Positions 13,184-27,800 of a stretch of 64,000 bases of DNA are shown here, piece after piece (within the stretch, counting starts at the first letter, position 1; each line of letters starts with the position of its first letter). The notes beneath the pieces were generated by a model, which saw nothing but the letters and a program-made list of their open reading frames with translations, was not told the origin of the DNA and made no database searches. Both the position numbers and the translations under genes were made by a program. Source of the DNA: Neodiprion pinetum (Eukaryota; Arthropoda; Insecta; Hymenoptera; Diprionidae); contig NC_060232.1 of assembly GCF_021155775.2 (NCBI RefSeq), positions 41,210,089 to 41,274,088 of the forward strand, in the 5' to 3' direction.

Positions 13184-16100
13184 TATTATGCTATACATAT
13201 GTATTATATGTATACCAGATATATGTATATAATATACATGTCATATATGTATGTACCGAACACGTAGATATTGGTGAGGCGGACCCCTCTTAGCCGCTCT
13301 GTATAAGCTGTCTACTTGATGATAGCACTGATCGTTCTTGGATGGCCGCATGGGCGCATGCGTCCTTGAAATCCGTTTCACCAAATATTTACAGTATCGC
13401 GTTATTCTGATACGTTTCAGCTTTGCTGAACTGATTCATTCGCAAAACATACCTTATTTACGGATATATTATTTCAAGTTTCATCCTTATCGTATAGCAA
13501 TACTTGTGATAAGTACGTAGATTACAATGTATACAATAACAATTATTGGGCCAAATGCATGAAAAGACGGCAAACGTCCTCGCTCCGTTTTCACGCCTCA
13601 ATCCACTTCCAGGACACTAAGGAAAATCTGTCGTATCAGTTCAACACGAATTATTCTGACTTTTCATGCCCCGTCGATCAACTTCTATAATCATTTGCTT
13701 TCATTTCACTTATACAGCCAAGTTGATAGGTAGCTTTAGTAATCTCACTTAAATTTCTATGCACATACGAAGCAAAGTCTCGACTCGCGTCTAATTGTAA
13801 ATAAAACTACCGAGATGGGTGGGCGATTCCCATACGTTTGTGTAATATGAGGTACTGATGCAGGTCTTGGAATACAAGGAATATACAGGTGTGAGGTGAT
13901 TCATACAAATTTTCGCGCTATCACGTAGGAACTAAGATATTTTCTTTAACCAGGTTTGGGTCGACTATCCGATTCTTTTCAAATCATTCGCATATCACGG
14001 TTTTTGTAAAAAAAATACAAAAAAAAAAAAAAAATACTTGGCGAACACCGTTTAACCTTAAAGGGGTAAACTCGGAAGGTTGACACGGTCAACCCCACTC
14101 CATTTAATCTCGACTAGCCTTCGTTTTCCTAGCTTTGTTGACCTGCTGAACCGTACAGAGTAATTATATGCTTTACTCGTGCCGTTGATGTTCCGCATTG
14201 AATTGCGATGTATTGTGGTAGATATATATTGCGGTCAATATGATTATATCTGTCATTGTCATAATCGATCAGGTACTATATACCTTGCCCTTAGAGTAAA
14301 CTGAAACATATACTACATACAATTTACTTATGCCATCCACATCTGATTCCGATAGCGTTTAGGAAAATCTGCTATGGTTGTGCGTTTGGAAAAACCCATT
14401 CAACTTATAACCTTATGTCTATAATGCTTTATCACGGTTTCCACTTTAACGCAGAAATTTGAGTATAATCCATTTCTCCGACACCGATTTACGTATGATA
14501 ACTAAGTTGAGTCATTCTTGAGTTGAATAAAATCCTTTGAATAGTCAAAATGGATATACAATCTACGCGTCGTATATTTCTGTGGGTTGGTGTCTTGATG
14601 TAATAATCAGTATTTTCTGTAGGTAACTGATATTACAAGTGCCCAGCCGATTGTTGAGTACGATACTTCAAAATTCAATGCCTTGTCTTATACCTGACTT
14701 ATACTGTTGTGATCTTATTGAGTTATCACGCGACGAATTCACAGTCCAAAGTAATGACAGTCATCGACGTGTTAACTATTTACATTCATGGCTGACTTCC
14801 ATTCGTCATAAGTAACTTTTTGAAAAATCCTCACACGTGTCCAATACCTTGGGGTAGTTTATTTCATCCAAACTCGATCAGAGATTCTCCCTACCTTTCT
14901 TGCAAAATTACACTGAAATTTTTCTTTTCTTCGCGAAATATTATTATAACAGAAGAAGAAAATTAATAAAATCATTTTTGTATAAAAAAATCAGTGTAAT
15001 TTGACCTTTTATGTGTAGGTGTAATGATTTTATCGGTCTGACAGTTCGAATATTATTGAAAGTTCACAATAATTCAGAAAGAAATAGTTCAAAATTGAAA
15101 ATAAGAGCGGAACCAAAAAAAAAAAAAAAAATGTAATACTCAGGCGGATGAGGGAAAAAGTATGTGTGAGGGAAAAATCATATGCTACTTTCCTCCCGCT
15201 TGTGTGGTCAAGAAGTGAACCATTATCGTTGAGTAGGGAATAAAAAACTTTACAACGTTCGTTCGAAGCACTAATTCGGTACCTACTTTTATGATGAATC
15301 TAGGGTAAATGACCCTCACAACTCTTCACGCGCGACGGCAGTTTGAGAGATATCAATTAAGGCAAGTGGACCAGTCTTTGACACGTTTGGACCCAATTAT
15401 TGACCCTTTTATTTTTCAAAATTATAAATTTACGGCACGGATTGTGAATTTGTCGATGGCTAAAACCAACTGCTAGGGGATTAGGCACTAAGAATTTATT
15501 TTTTGCTAATATTAGAACCAAGGATCAAACAGATACAACCAAAGAAGGTCAATAATTGGGACAGAGTCGGCAACAGGTACACTTACCTTACTCGACCGCC
15601 AGCAGAATCGTCTTATGTCAGTAAATTTGATTTTCGACCTTATTTCAAGCCGAAATATTTTGTATAACAATAACGCAGAAAACTTTGCTCCTAAAGTATT
15701 GCGAGTAACGTGACTAACGCAGTACAAAAGAAAAAAAAAAAAAAGAAACAAACCACCAACTTCGGTTAGACAATGGCAAATATTCACTACTTTGAGCTGT
15801 AAGGCGATATTATTGTAAAATTGCGATTTGCAATTGCTGAAGTGTTTTGTTATACATAATTTATCCGTACATTATACTTTAACAATTATACACAGGTTAC
15901 ATTGGCTAGTTTCTAAACATTCAACATTATCTTCGACTTGATCAGTTACGAAGTTTTAACCAGAAAAACTTGGTCATTTTCACTCAATTTATACTGATCC
16001 ATTTATATTTGGCCATTAATTTATTGTCTATTATGTACATAATATATTATTCGCGTATAGTTCTTTCTGTAATATCGGATAAGTAACGTTATAGGATCGC

Positions 16101-17696
16101 ATGATATCGGACATTTTTAATTTGTTGTTGTTCGTGACGCCTAGTAATCAAAAAATATTTTTCTGTTTCAGAAATTACATTGGGAATGCATGAATATTAT
16201 TCATCGTTGTTCTATCCTTTGGCAATTCACTATGATATAAAAACTCGCACACTTCGATATCGATCGACGAGTTTTACTTCACTAGGTCATGATTACTGTA
16301 AGGATCGATTATTATACAATCAGCCGTATGACATCGCCGTAACCGATATACCTAATCTGGTGAATTTGTATCAAAACGGTTTACAAGCATAAATATAATA
16401 GACTCAAATCTCTGAATTTATGTTACCCAATTACTATCCGCTGTTGCGTTGAAAAGATCGTCTCTAACTCCATTCTCTGATAAATCGAAACCACACGTAA
16501 TCCATAGAATTCACGTGCGTGCCGAAAGCTTCACCTTCGCAATCAGTGAATTTTCTTGAATTTGCGTATATCTACACCGCATGACGTCAGTATTAATTCT
16601 TCGTATTCGTATGGCAAACTTCCGACAAAAATACGTATTGTTTATCAGACCGAAGCATCAGAAGACCTCATACCCAATTCTAATTCGCAGGGTGTGTTTG
16701 CAGCAAAGCAAAGTTATCCGGATGCACCAAGTACCTGTGGCGTTCCAACTATCAAATCACGGGTATAGTGAGATAGTCAACACAGGTATAGTTGACGGAC
16801 ATTTGCAACATTTCTACGACACGGCTATAATATACCGTTACAGGGTATAGAAGCTGTTGATAATGATTGTTAGATGATAGTTCTCCTACAAAGGAATTTC
16901 CGCGTTGGGGTAATAATTGATAACGCAAACGATGATTGTGTGAAAACCTCCCGAAACTTATTATAAAAATATCATGTATAGCTCTTCACGCACAGAAGCA
17001 TAATTGAAACGTATGGTCCGTACCTGCAAGCCAACTCCAAAATCAGCGCGCAGGAGGACGCAGAGAACGATCTACGGTCCATGTCGAGGCTAGTAATTAA
17101 CATCACGGCCGCAACTCAGGTGATTCTCGCGATTTTACCTAATTTCTTATTGCGAACACGCCATCTTTGCTTTTTTTCTGATCACGCGGTTAGCGGAGAT
17201 TGGTCATCCACCGTACTCTTAAAATGTTCCTAAAGATATGAAATACTTTCGCGATACTCGCTTGCGTATATCTTGCGGATTGTCGAAAAATTGCATTGCA
17301 CGACACCTCGGGATTGGATAAGAAATTTTATCGACTGCCTTTAACAGCTACATATAGTCCAGGAAGAGAGACCTGCCCGCGCAAATGCAGACCATGCAGT
17401 TTCCCAATGAGATTCCGGTATTGTACGATAACTATGATACGAGTATAATTATATTACAAAAATTTATCTGCTACAAGAATGACAATGACGATCACGATTC
17501 TTGTAATAATGATTATCATACTTATATATCGCAGCGAATGGATACAGGGACGTTTATTGTCCTACCAAGGGATATGTCAAGATTATATTATATTATAATG
17601 ATTTCGAGTGATTCATAAAAGTTCCGGCAACAAATATTTATCTAATAACAATAAATCTCGAAATGAACAAAATAGAATGTTTTCATTGCCTAGCAA

Positions 17697-17733
17697 TATA
17701 TATATGTATATGTATATATGTGTGTGTGTTGTG

Positions 17734-17764
<31 letters not shown>

Positions 17765-17770
17765 ATAATA
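17697..17770. repeat. TA/TG microsatellite
   Basis: Mixed (TA)n, (TG)n and TATG units with interruptions. It lies downstream of the alpha2/delta stop codon and may fall in its 3' UTR. Confidence 0.9.
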
Positions 17771-18184
17771 TCTCATAATTGCATATTATACCTATTATGT
17801 GTAAATGTATTTAATTACCCTCATATTACAATGAAATTAATTGAAATACTCGCAATGATTAGATAGTTAACAATTGTCGAAGAAATTGGACCGCACGTCA
17901 AATTTAAACGTAATACGGAACTAAGCACCGGTAATTAACGTAATATACGTAAACGCGGTAGCATTACCGTACGTAGCAACTCTCATCTCTATTGTTACGC
18001 GTCTATAGCTCCTAGGAATTTCCAAATCAATACAATCTGTTGCAGGAAACGGTCATTCGAAGTGAAAACTGTTCCACCGTTCGTATCAATCGATATAAGC
18101 GTTGCTTATAACTGTAATCGCATCTGCCTCCCATGCGGCCCAATTGTGTGCACGATATTTCAATCGATAATAGAATCACGACAT

Positions 18185-18185
<1 letters not shown>

Positions 18186-18219
<34 letters not shown>
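18186..18219. repeat. (AT)n microsatellite
   Basis: An almost pure AT dinucleotide run of about 17 units, a likely length-polymorphic site. Confidence 0.95.
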
Positions 18220-18221
<2 letters not shown>

Positions 18222-18840
18222 TATATACACATGTATGTATACCTATAATGTATAATACTATATCATTCGGATCAGTTCCTCAGCGATCAGTATAATTCCT
18301 TTCTCTCTGCGTTCCCCTCATACACGCAGCATACACACGCACGCACGCGCGCCAATCTTCACCATATTTCGTGCAGATGAGATTTATATTTATAGGTGCG
18401 TATTGGCAACCGTGACTACTACCCACCCGTGGCGTTCACGACGCATGCTCCAAAATAATCGGCAATAGTGTCCGGGCGTATGCCGTATATATATAAGCGT
18501 ATCTTATACAATACACATATACATATATATATTGTATAAGGTACGCATCGCACGCATGTAGACAATTCTTCTAGGGTCGAGGTACAGGGGTAATATAGGT
18601 ATACACGTACAGCACGGCAACGTTTCTCATGTGTTAATTAATAATATGATCGCCAGAATCATTAGGTACACCGCGAGGCATTCGAATTTAAGGTGCTGGC
18701 GTTATATAAATAACCGGACATATAATATCCACTGTCCTACGTGTTACACGTATACATATATGTGGTATACTGTATACTTGCCCCCCGTCCCGAACCAGGT
18801 ATACTATTATGATAAATTATTGTACGATAAGGTGGAAAAA

Positions 18841-21800
18841 TCACGTCAATTGAGACGTTGCAGTTGTGAGGAGGATTGTAACGACGGCCAGAGTCGTCAC
18901 GCTGATGTCGACGCGGTTTGATCCTCCGCACTGTTTAATTTCCATCTCCTCGGGGTGATAATTTATACATTTCGGTGGTCTGTGTCGGTAGAGGCGTTCT
19001 CTCCTCGCGGTACACGCCTCTGGTTCGGTAAGTGCCTCTATCGGCTCTATACTGAGCAGTTTGCTTCCGCAGGGGCACGTAGTGTCGACCACCAGAAGGA
19101 TCAAATTCGTATGTTGAATCTTCTGCACACTGAACGGTCTAGAATGGAATGGAAATGCGAGGAGCACGATGAGCGCCATCATTCATTTGCTGACATGCAG
19201 CACTTATCTCCATTCAAGATTTTTACTTTCGGCTTGGGGTGAAAATTAAAATCTGGTTCGAGTCAATTTTTCCCTCCCATCGGTTAACGTAATCAGTGTA
19301 TTCAATTTCATTGATTATACAAAACTAAAAGTCGAAGGGATCAATCCTCACGCGAATCCAAGTAAGTCTGTCGTTGTCAAATGACACCTGGAAGGTAGTA
19401 GAAATGCCCGATTTCGACGCTATGTTTAAAGTGACGATTGACAAACATAAACCTATATCGTGCATGAGGTGAGTGGAGTCGATACTATACTCATATACAG
19501 TGATATACTGCGGTAAAAGGTTGCGGAATCAAGTATCATAAGCCGGGGGATTGAACCAATAGAAATATAATTGACAACGAAATAAGTAAATGTGCAAGTA
19601 ATACTTATACGATACCTTTCGCACCCGCTCTCGTCGCAATTGGTCAACTTCCCCTTGAGCGGATTACTCAGGCCGCTGGTATTCAATCGTTCCGGTTGCA
19701 GTATGTAAAGCTCGGTCTTCTTCTCGCAAGCACGAATCCTTCGCCCTGCGGAATAACTCGCGTGAGTCGCGTGGGTCGCCGGGGGCACCGCCGGAGCCGG
19801 AGCCGGAGCAGGAGCGGGTCCTGCAGCCGGAGGCGCCGGAAGTTCCTCCGTCTCAGGTGCGGTTTCCTGAGTGTATTTAGGTTGATACGACTCGACGTGG
19901 TTCGTATCGTAGTCCGTATAGGCGGGTTCGTCTGAAAAATTTCACGTTCCAAAAATTCTTACTACACGTTCGGTCGTTATCGCTATCACAGAGAGATTTG
20001 ATTGAATAACCAATTGCTTAATTACTACGCCTTGGTACCTACGAATTACCTCAGAACGAGGCGAATAATAGAGGTACAAGGAATACAATATACCTAATGG
20101 TAATAAAACTATAAAATAATAGTTGGCTAACATACGGTAAAGTAGAATTAAAGTGGCAATAATGTATCGCGTGTCATATAATGGTATTATGAGGACGTCC
20201 GCGCCATTATACGCCCTTTTACCACGCGTAAAGTAGAAAAAGCGTATTTTCCCCTCTTTGTATGTATGCGAAAAATATGAGGATACATTTAAAAACGTTG
20301 AAATCGGCAAATCGATCGATTAACGATAAAATATCTTGTCGGTTAAGCCCTTTCATCGCGAACTTTATGGAAAAGTAGCAGAAATACCCGGCGTCACCCG
20401 GTTTATAATTTTTTCTTTAATCGTTAAATTGAAATACTTGGAAAATTCTGATGAAGAAAAAATATCGCATTCACAGAGGAAGGAGCATCCATAAATTACG
20501 AAATCGAAACTCGAGGGTTTTCGACCCACTCTCCCCGCTTTTTTAATTTTCTGTCAGATTTAAAGACCCCCGCTCCGGCAAACGACATAAGCATTGCCCC
20601 CCCCCCCCCCGCCCTCACTCCCCCCCTCCGCACATGAACCTAGACTCCCTTTGTTACCGGGAAGAAATAATCACGCGCAGTATTCATTTTTATTCGTGAA
20701 TTTCACTTTTTGCCAGACGATCCCAGAGACCCGCGTAGGATGCCCGTTCGCGCGTGTTTGCCCGCGGGACCGGCAGCATTACAGATCTGGCTCCGCTTCT
20801 CCCACTTAAACCACATTCCCCCCTGTCAATATCATCTTACCCCCACTACCGGCGATCAGAGTGGTGGGGCAACGGTGAGTCTGACAATGAGCGCGATAGT
20901 TCAAGGAGTAGAGAACGCATAAGACGTTCATTGATTATTAACTCAAACTTTTATGTAGAAAATTGAATATAACATAGCCTGTGACACTTCCGTAATCATG
21001 AGGAACATTTTAAACAAAGTTTCATAAAACTCCGTCAAATAGATTTTAAGTTAAATCTGTAAAAACGTCCGTACAAAGAATTTTACAAGTACATTGGTAT
21101 ACGTTATGGAAAATAATCACTTTCACTAATGGTGTAAGGTCACATGTGCTCAGTTACGAGCTTGTGAGTCCTTTCGGTCACTTACCATCCGGCTCTGTTT
21201 CTTCGGCGTGAGTCCACTGCACGGGTCCCCATAATCCGTAAAGATTCATCCGGACGGCGAAACTCCAGAATAAACCACCAATCGATGCTAACGTTTTGAC
21301 GATCGAGTTCGAAATGGTTCTTACAGCAGCTGAATAATGCGACCGTTGAGGAAGACAAGCTCCCTGGTAGTCAACGACCGTTATGTTTCTGTTCGAATCA
21401 GAGAAAGCGGAAGCGTTGTGAATGCTGGATACCATCCCAAGGCAATTGCATCAAAGCCATGCACTCAAGTCACCGACGAATGTTGACGAAATTGCGTCAA
21501 TTAGCAAGAGTACAATCACTCGCTGTCATTCCGAGAAATAGAATTTAAACTAAAAAACTGTACGGATTTACAAATTCTAATGTATCGAGCCCGAGACAAT
21601 CGTTATTAACACTCGTATTGAGCAGAAAAAAGAGACGCGTCGAACTGTGAATATTCTGATACCTTGCCTCGATTCGAATCCAATTCTTTCTTTTGAACGG
21701 CGCGATCGCACCATGTATCGAACGGCTAATACTCAAGCTCATGCAATTGACAATCGGAAAATACGTAATAGACATAGCGTTCAACGATTTAAAAAATTGC

Positions 21801-24800
21801 GAAACATATATGCTTGAATATGGAAAATGAAATTATAGGTTGACTATAAGCGCAGTTTCACGATATTCCGTAAACATCTGGGCGCTGACCGCGTCCGGAT
21901 AATCCTTAACTTAGGCGCATGACTCTGAAGCATAGTAATAATACCACGTGTTGTCTAGTGTGGCGAACGATCATAATTTAATCCTTGGTTCACCTGTAAA
22001 TTCTATCTTGAACCAGAGAGTCCATGATTGTTCCGTCAATTTCACCGAAGAATTTCCCAGTGTGCTCGTGCCTTTCGCTTATAATAATAAAACCATTGTT
22101 GTCTAGGATATAACAGTCCAGTTCTTCAGACGCGCAAGTTTTTTTGCACTCCGTCATTGCTGTACACTGCGGATTGTAAAACGATTCGTGTATTATAAGT
22201 GCCCGTAATTTTATTCTTACACGACTTTAATGAATGACGATGGCCGAGTTCAAATGAAATCGATCCGCTCCTTCCAAGATATCGGAAGGATTTTTTATTT
22301 CACAGTCGTCGCTAAAATTTGCGCCCTGATTTCTCTTGATGAATGAAAATATAGGTATGAATTTAGGCAAATTGCACGTAAGTATGCGAGGAGTGGTTAT
22401 GGATCTTTGCGAAAGGCTGGTTCTAGCCGTGCGCTTAGTTTCTTTGTTTTACTGGTAAAATATTTATTGCATGCGGAAAAAATATGAACATTTGTTTGCT
22501 GATTGGAAAAAATGTTTTGCAAGTGAATTGAACATTTCGACAGAGAAACAGAAGGATTATTATTAGATCCAAATTCAACTGAAATACTTCATTATGATCT
22601 ACCATGAACTATTTTTTGTTATTGTAAAGTCGGTACCGCGTAGGGCTTGGAATCAAAATAAGTCTTTTGGTTGGGTGAAAAACAATAAAATTTCAAGAGA
22701 AGTTAGATACGCAGCTAGTGAAATATACAGGTCAAATTACAGCGTACTCACCGTCGACGTGATATTGATAAAGTGAGATGCCAGCGATGAATGTAGGAAC
22801 TGGAGACCGACCACTGCCGCAGGAGCCCTGTGGCCCTTTCGTTCAACGAATACAGCGTGCGTTGCGGTTACCAATGATTTTGCACCGTCGGCTGCCGGAT
22901 ACAAAATAGAAAAATTCGATTTATCGAGTTGGAAGCGTGCCCTAAGCCGGTTTCGTTGGCATTTGATTCGCGGGGTTTGTTCATTATTGCTTCAATAAGT
23001 GTTTCTTTTTGTCCTCCTAACGAGCGAAACATGCGAGTGCCTACCTACGTTGGGTCAATCGTTCGATACTTCTCACCACAGAGAACTAATTCGCCACGCG
23101 AATAAAAAGACCGAATTTTTGTTAAACCCTACCGACAAACAAATCCTTGGCCACCTCTATCGTCGGCGGGATAAAGAGTGGCTTTGGTTATTGAAAAATT
23201 GATCAACTTAAAAATTTGTTGCATGGTGTTTCCGCCATTACGTGTATAGCTATAGTACTCGTATATCAACCAGTTGCGCCTGAGTAATGTACGGTATATC
23301 ATTTCAGCTTGTATGCAGTTCGTACATGTTCGTTACGGAATATACCTATAGTATATGTATAATCAAGGTAGTATACGATGAAGAAAAGTAGGTACTTAAT
23401 TGACTCACCGGCGTTGAAGGGCACACTGAACACAAAACTTTCCGGTTCGACGGAGTGCTGGTCGACGGCTCGCTTATACCAGGAGGAATCCATAGCCCTC
23501 CTGTGGACGTCGCCAAAGTGTCTGCGGATCACGGGAAAGTGATGATAAACTTATCCGGCAAAGCTCTGAATCGCTTATAAAGGAGAGTTTTTACCGCGTT
23601 TGCCCCATGGACAGCGTATAGGCATGTATAATATATCAGGAATAGTTACGGTTCGTTTGTAGCTTCGACTGCCGGAACATCCTCCTGTGACGGATGCTCG
23701 TGCCATCGGAGCAGTCCGCTACGGGTGGCGATAAAGCTGCGCGTTACTCCGAACATACCTTTTCCTTGGCTGCAAAACAAGAAAACACCGTCAGAAATAA
23801 ACATTCACATCACCTTGAGGATAAAACGTGTCGACGTAACCCTGAACGGGGTTTTATTTTATACGAGTATAATTAGCATCAAGTATTATTACGGACTCGA
23901 TGTGATAATATAAGTCAATTTTAATGGTGAATCGGTGTGCCGGTAAAAATAAATTTCTCTGCAACGGGTACATCGTTGCTTGGAGACATTCCAGAAACCA
24001 CCGCATAAGTACACGCTTAAACTCTGACCCGCGCGTACCCTTTCACTGACCACTAATTACAAAATTCCTTATTATTATGGGAAGTGGTATTTATTGGCAA
24101 AATTCACTTGCATACTCATTCGCAATTGAAGGAAAAATTCAACTGAAATTCGGAGTATCGTATCAACAGATAAATATCGCAATTCCATGCATCCGGATGA
24201 GAGGTCAACAATATTCGTATAACGTATCATCAAAATTACCCACTCCTTGTCCTCGGGTATGCTGCTTGTTAAACAATTGTCAGATGCATCGGAATATCAT
24301 ACCAATTCCGGATACGGGCCAGAAAATATTTTCTTGTATGGAATATAGAAGAGCACCGATTCGCCTCAGTCCACTTTACACACAGACGCATCGTACTATT
24401 CAATACGGACTTATTTTACGCATGCATACTATTCGATATGACAACATTCCGCAGGGCTTTTCTCTGAAACAAACACCATCTTCTACACGGTATTATTCAC
24501 CAAAGGTATCGGTCGACGCGAATGATATTTGATACGACGCGATGTTATTCTACTAGTACGCGATTGCACGTACGTACATATGTTGTATTCCCAATATTCT
24601 GCAGGGCATATATTTCTCTCCGATTTTTCAGAAACGAAAGATAATTTCACGGTGTTCGTGTTCAGGAACAACTGTTTGATAAAAGGCAATTTTGCTTTCT
24701 TCACAAGCTTATTGCAACACTTGTGTGACGGAAGCAATGTCGTCGAAAACAAAAAGAAATAAGAAAAACTCGTACATTGATGAAATACGTTGTTCCTGTT

Positions 24801-27800
24801 TGGAGAAATATCGGATAAGGTGACGCATCGATTCAAAAATTGATCCAGACGTCCGGATGAATTTTATTTTTTTTTCTGGAAAATAATACCCGTGTTGAAT
24901 AACACATACGTATACTATAAGTTATATCGAATAATATCCGAGCCGGATAATGTCGTGTCGAACAACACTGCTTGCCGTGATCTTGTGTGCAAAATGGACT
25001 GACAATGAGGCGGAAAGGTACCTTTTCTGGAGTGATACGTCAAAAGCGCTACGTGTGGGATCAGTTTGTCCAGACCTATAAACCATTTCTGAGTCAATCC
25101 CGACCCTGTTTCGAAATTAACGAGCAGTACTTTCATCAATATTATGTCCTAATGTAGCTAGTCTCAATAACTCGGTCACTTTACGCGATGAGGCAATGAA
25201 ATTTTCATTGTATAAATAAATATTACCTTCCATTATACGTAACAGGGTGTCCAGCGACCGGGAATTCCTGGAAAACCGGGAATTCGAAAGTGACCTTGAA
25301 AATGCGGAAAATATACGGGAATTTTTTCGTCAAATTGAACTTGCGTGAATTTTCGTCCCAGGTCTGATAATTATAATGAGAGCCCTTACTTAAATCATGT
25401 CGCATTAAAATCATATCTTCGAAATATTATATAATAACTCACCTAGTTATATTATTAATAAATATAAGCTATGTAAGAGTTTTTCCTTTTTTTTCGCGTC
25501 AATTTCCTCGCCACATCTCATATGCCTACAACTGCCATAGATGCATGTCTTAAGCAGGGCATAGGGATGCTCAACTTATTTTTACGGGAAATCCAACTGA
25601 TTCGGATATTTATGTTCATCGACGAGCATATTATTTACAATAAGTATCCGGCGTACTTAAAGATTACTATTTAAAACAACTAATGTTCATTAGTTATACA
25701 GCTGAAAGTGATATAATGAATTTCCGGGAATTTTTATAAAATGATCGGAAAATTATGGGAATTTTCAAGTCCCGTGTTGCTGGACACCCTGTAACTACCC
25801 CTGCAATGTATTAGTATTGATTTCTTCGTGGTAATAAACCCGGGCGGATTTTTGAAAATCATCGTGGCATAAGGCGCGATGTCCGATAGTAAATATTCAC
25901 GATACAAGAAGAATATTAAGTTTCCGGGTGGCTGACCTCGTCGCGATATCACAGTGATCAAAAGAAAAGAGCTCAGGGCATTGGGATTCAAATTTCAATC
26001 AGCAGAGCATCTGATAGACGGAATGGGCGCGGCAGTTACCCTGCAATACCTTACTAGTTCGTATCTTGAGAAGATAACAGGTGTAATTCACACCATTTGT
26101 AAACATGCCGCTCATCCAACAGTGGCATCGATATTGCATATATATGTGAGTTAGCCACATAAGTATATCGTAGATTTTCTCAAATTTCACTCGATACGAA
26201 ATAGCTTTGGCGACTGCATAATTGAGCAGCCGTATAAGGTTTCGTTGCCCGGGTGTGCATATTATATGGGTACAGTTACGCTTTGCAAGTCAGGTTAACA
26301 TTCCTTAAACACTTATTCGTACATTCTTGCAAGTTATCAAATGTATGAAATCCTTCCATTTCTATAAAGATCGGGTACGATCTTTACAAACCAATTAACA
26401 AAACACTTCTGTTGGTAACCCGTTGCAGTTGCACACCATTTACGCCCACACGTTAATATCATACGTTCTGATAAGTTATACATACACACATATGCACGTA
26501 TACCATCCGAGTATACGTATACTTTATTTGTATGCATACACTACATATACAAATGTTAACGAAATCCAGTATTTCAATGACTGGTATATTCAGATAGGAA
26601 GGTGCACAAATTTTAATCATATAATCGTGTGTAATAAATTACCTGTGCAGTAGAGCCATCAGTATGGCAATTGGGCTAGCGGTGGAGACACAAATAAAAA
26701 TGTAATAATAATAACAACAACAACAACAACAACAACAACAACTGCGGCAGCAACAACAGAATCAGTAATTATGGTGATGATGATTATGATGATGATGGTG
26801 GTGGTGGCGGCGATAGTAGGTGTAATGCGACGATGATGGTATAATTGGTATAATAATATTGATGACGATTTTGAGTGAAAAATTCAGTGAGGGCAATAGT
26901 ATCGTAATGAGAATAGTGATGACGATGAAATCTTGGATGAAACCTTCGATCCAAACGAATGTTCAAAGAAAATGATGAATTATGAAATTATGAAACATTC
27001 ATATCGGCATAATGTGTTGTGCAGTGGTGCATTTACAAGCTCTTTCCAACATACAGTTCGCCCGATTCCGAATTCACTACTCAATCCTCCATAGATTTTA
27101 TTACGATACTTTGTGTTAATAACGGATAAGATATTGAAAATTTTTCTCGGTAATCATAAATTTCAATTACGGTCAACCCTTTGCAAAACTTGCATCTCCA
27201 ATTATTATGATTAGCGTAAAAATGTACTAATTTAACGTTCAAATTTCCATGGAAAATAGCGAATGATTCCACGAGGCGTCGATTCGAATTCTGGAGTGGT
27301 TTTCCGAAAACAATTTTCAAACAAAATTTCAATTGTTAAAACCAAACAACAAATAACATATGTATACGATATGAGTTAGTCCACGTCAGGCAGAACGTGA
27401 TTGGGTCGCTTACGCCAAGTTATTTGATTATTATAAATCGCTTTCGGTATATTCTTTCAGGTCTTCGGACAGGACTCGAATGTGATCGGATTATCGTCAA
27501 ATCACTCGTGACCATGAATAAGTATATTCAGTAGAGATAAGCACAATCATATTTTTGTCACGAAATTGTTGTCGGTTGCAATGCATGTGAGTATACATTT
27601 TTTTTTTTTCTTAATTTCCCTTGCAATAAATTCAATTCGATTTGTTAAACTTTCTCAAAAAAATTTATTCTCGGATCCAGAGAAATATTTTTTGATTGAT
27701 TGAACAAGTAATCGCAAAGACAATTTGCATTTGCAAGTGGTAACTCGTGTATCTGAATAAACAAAAAATGTCATTCCCCTACACGGTTGATCACCATATT

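Larger units (their letters stand above)
13186..18840. other. Gene-poor interval before the alpha2/delta 3' end
   Basis: No protein-like frame was recognised on either strand; open frames such as 16180-16392 and 16581-16850 lack family features and splice context. Poly(A) runs occur near 14018 and 15114. A possible minus-strand poly(A) signal (TTTATT on the plus strand, 17553-17558) would give the alpha2/delta gene a 3' UTR of about 1.3 kb. Two TA/TG-rich microsatellites are listed separately. Confidence 0.5.

Noticed and set aside
16180..16850. Overlapping open frames as a small gene
   Set aside because: Short, mutually overlapping frames without homology; composition like the surrounding non-coding DNA.
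20594..20966. Proline-rich plus-strand frames
   Set aside because: They arise from a poly(C) run (about 20597-20610) and lie in an alpha2/delta intron on the opposite strand.
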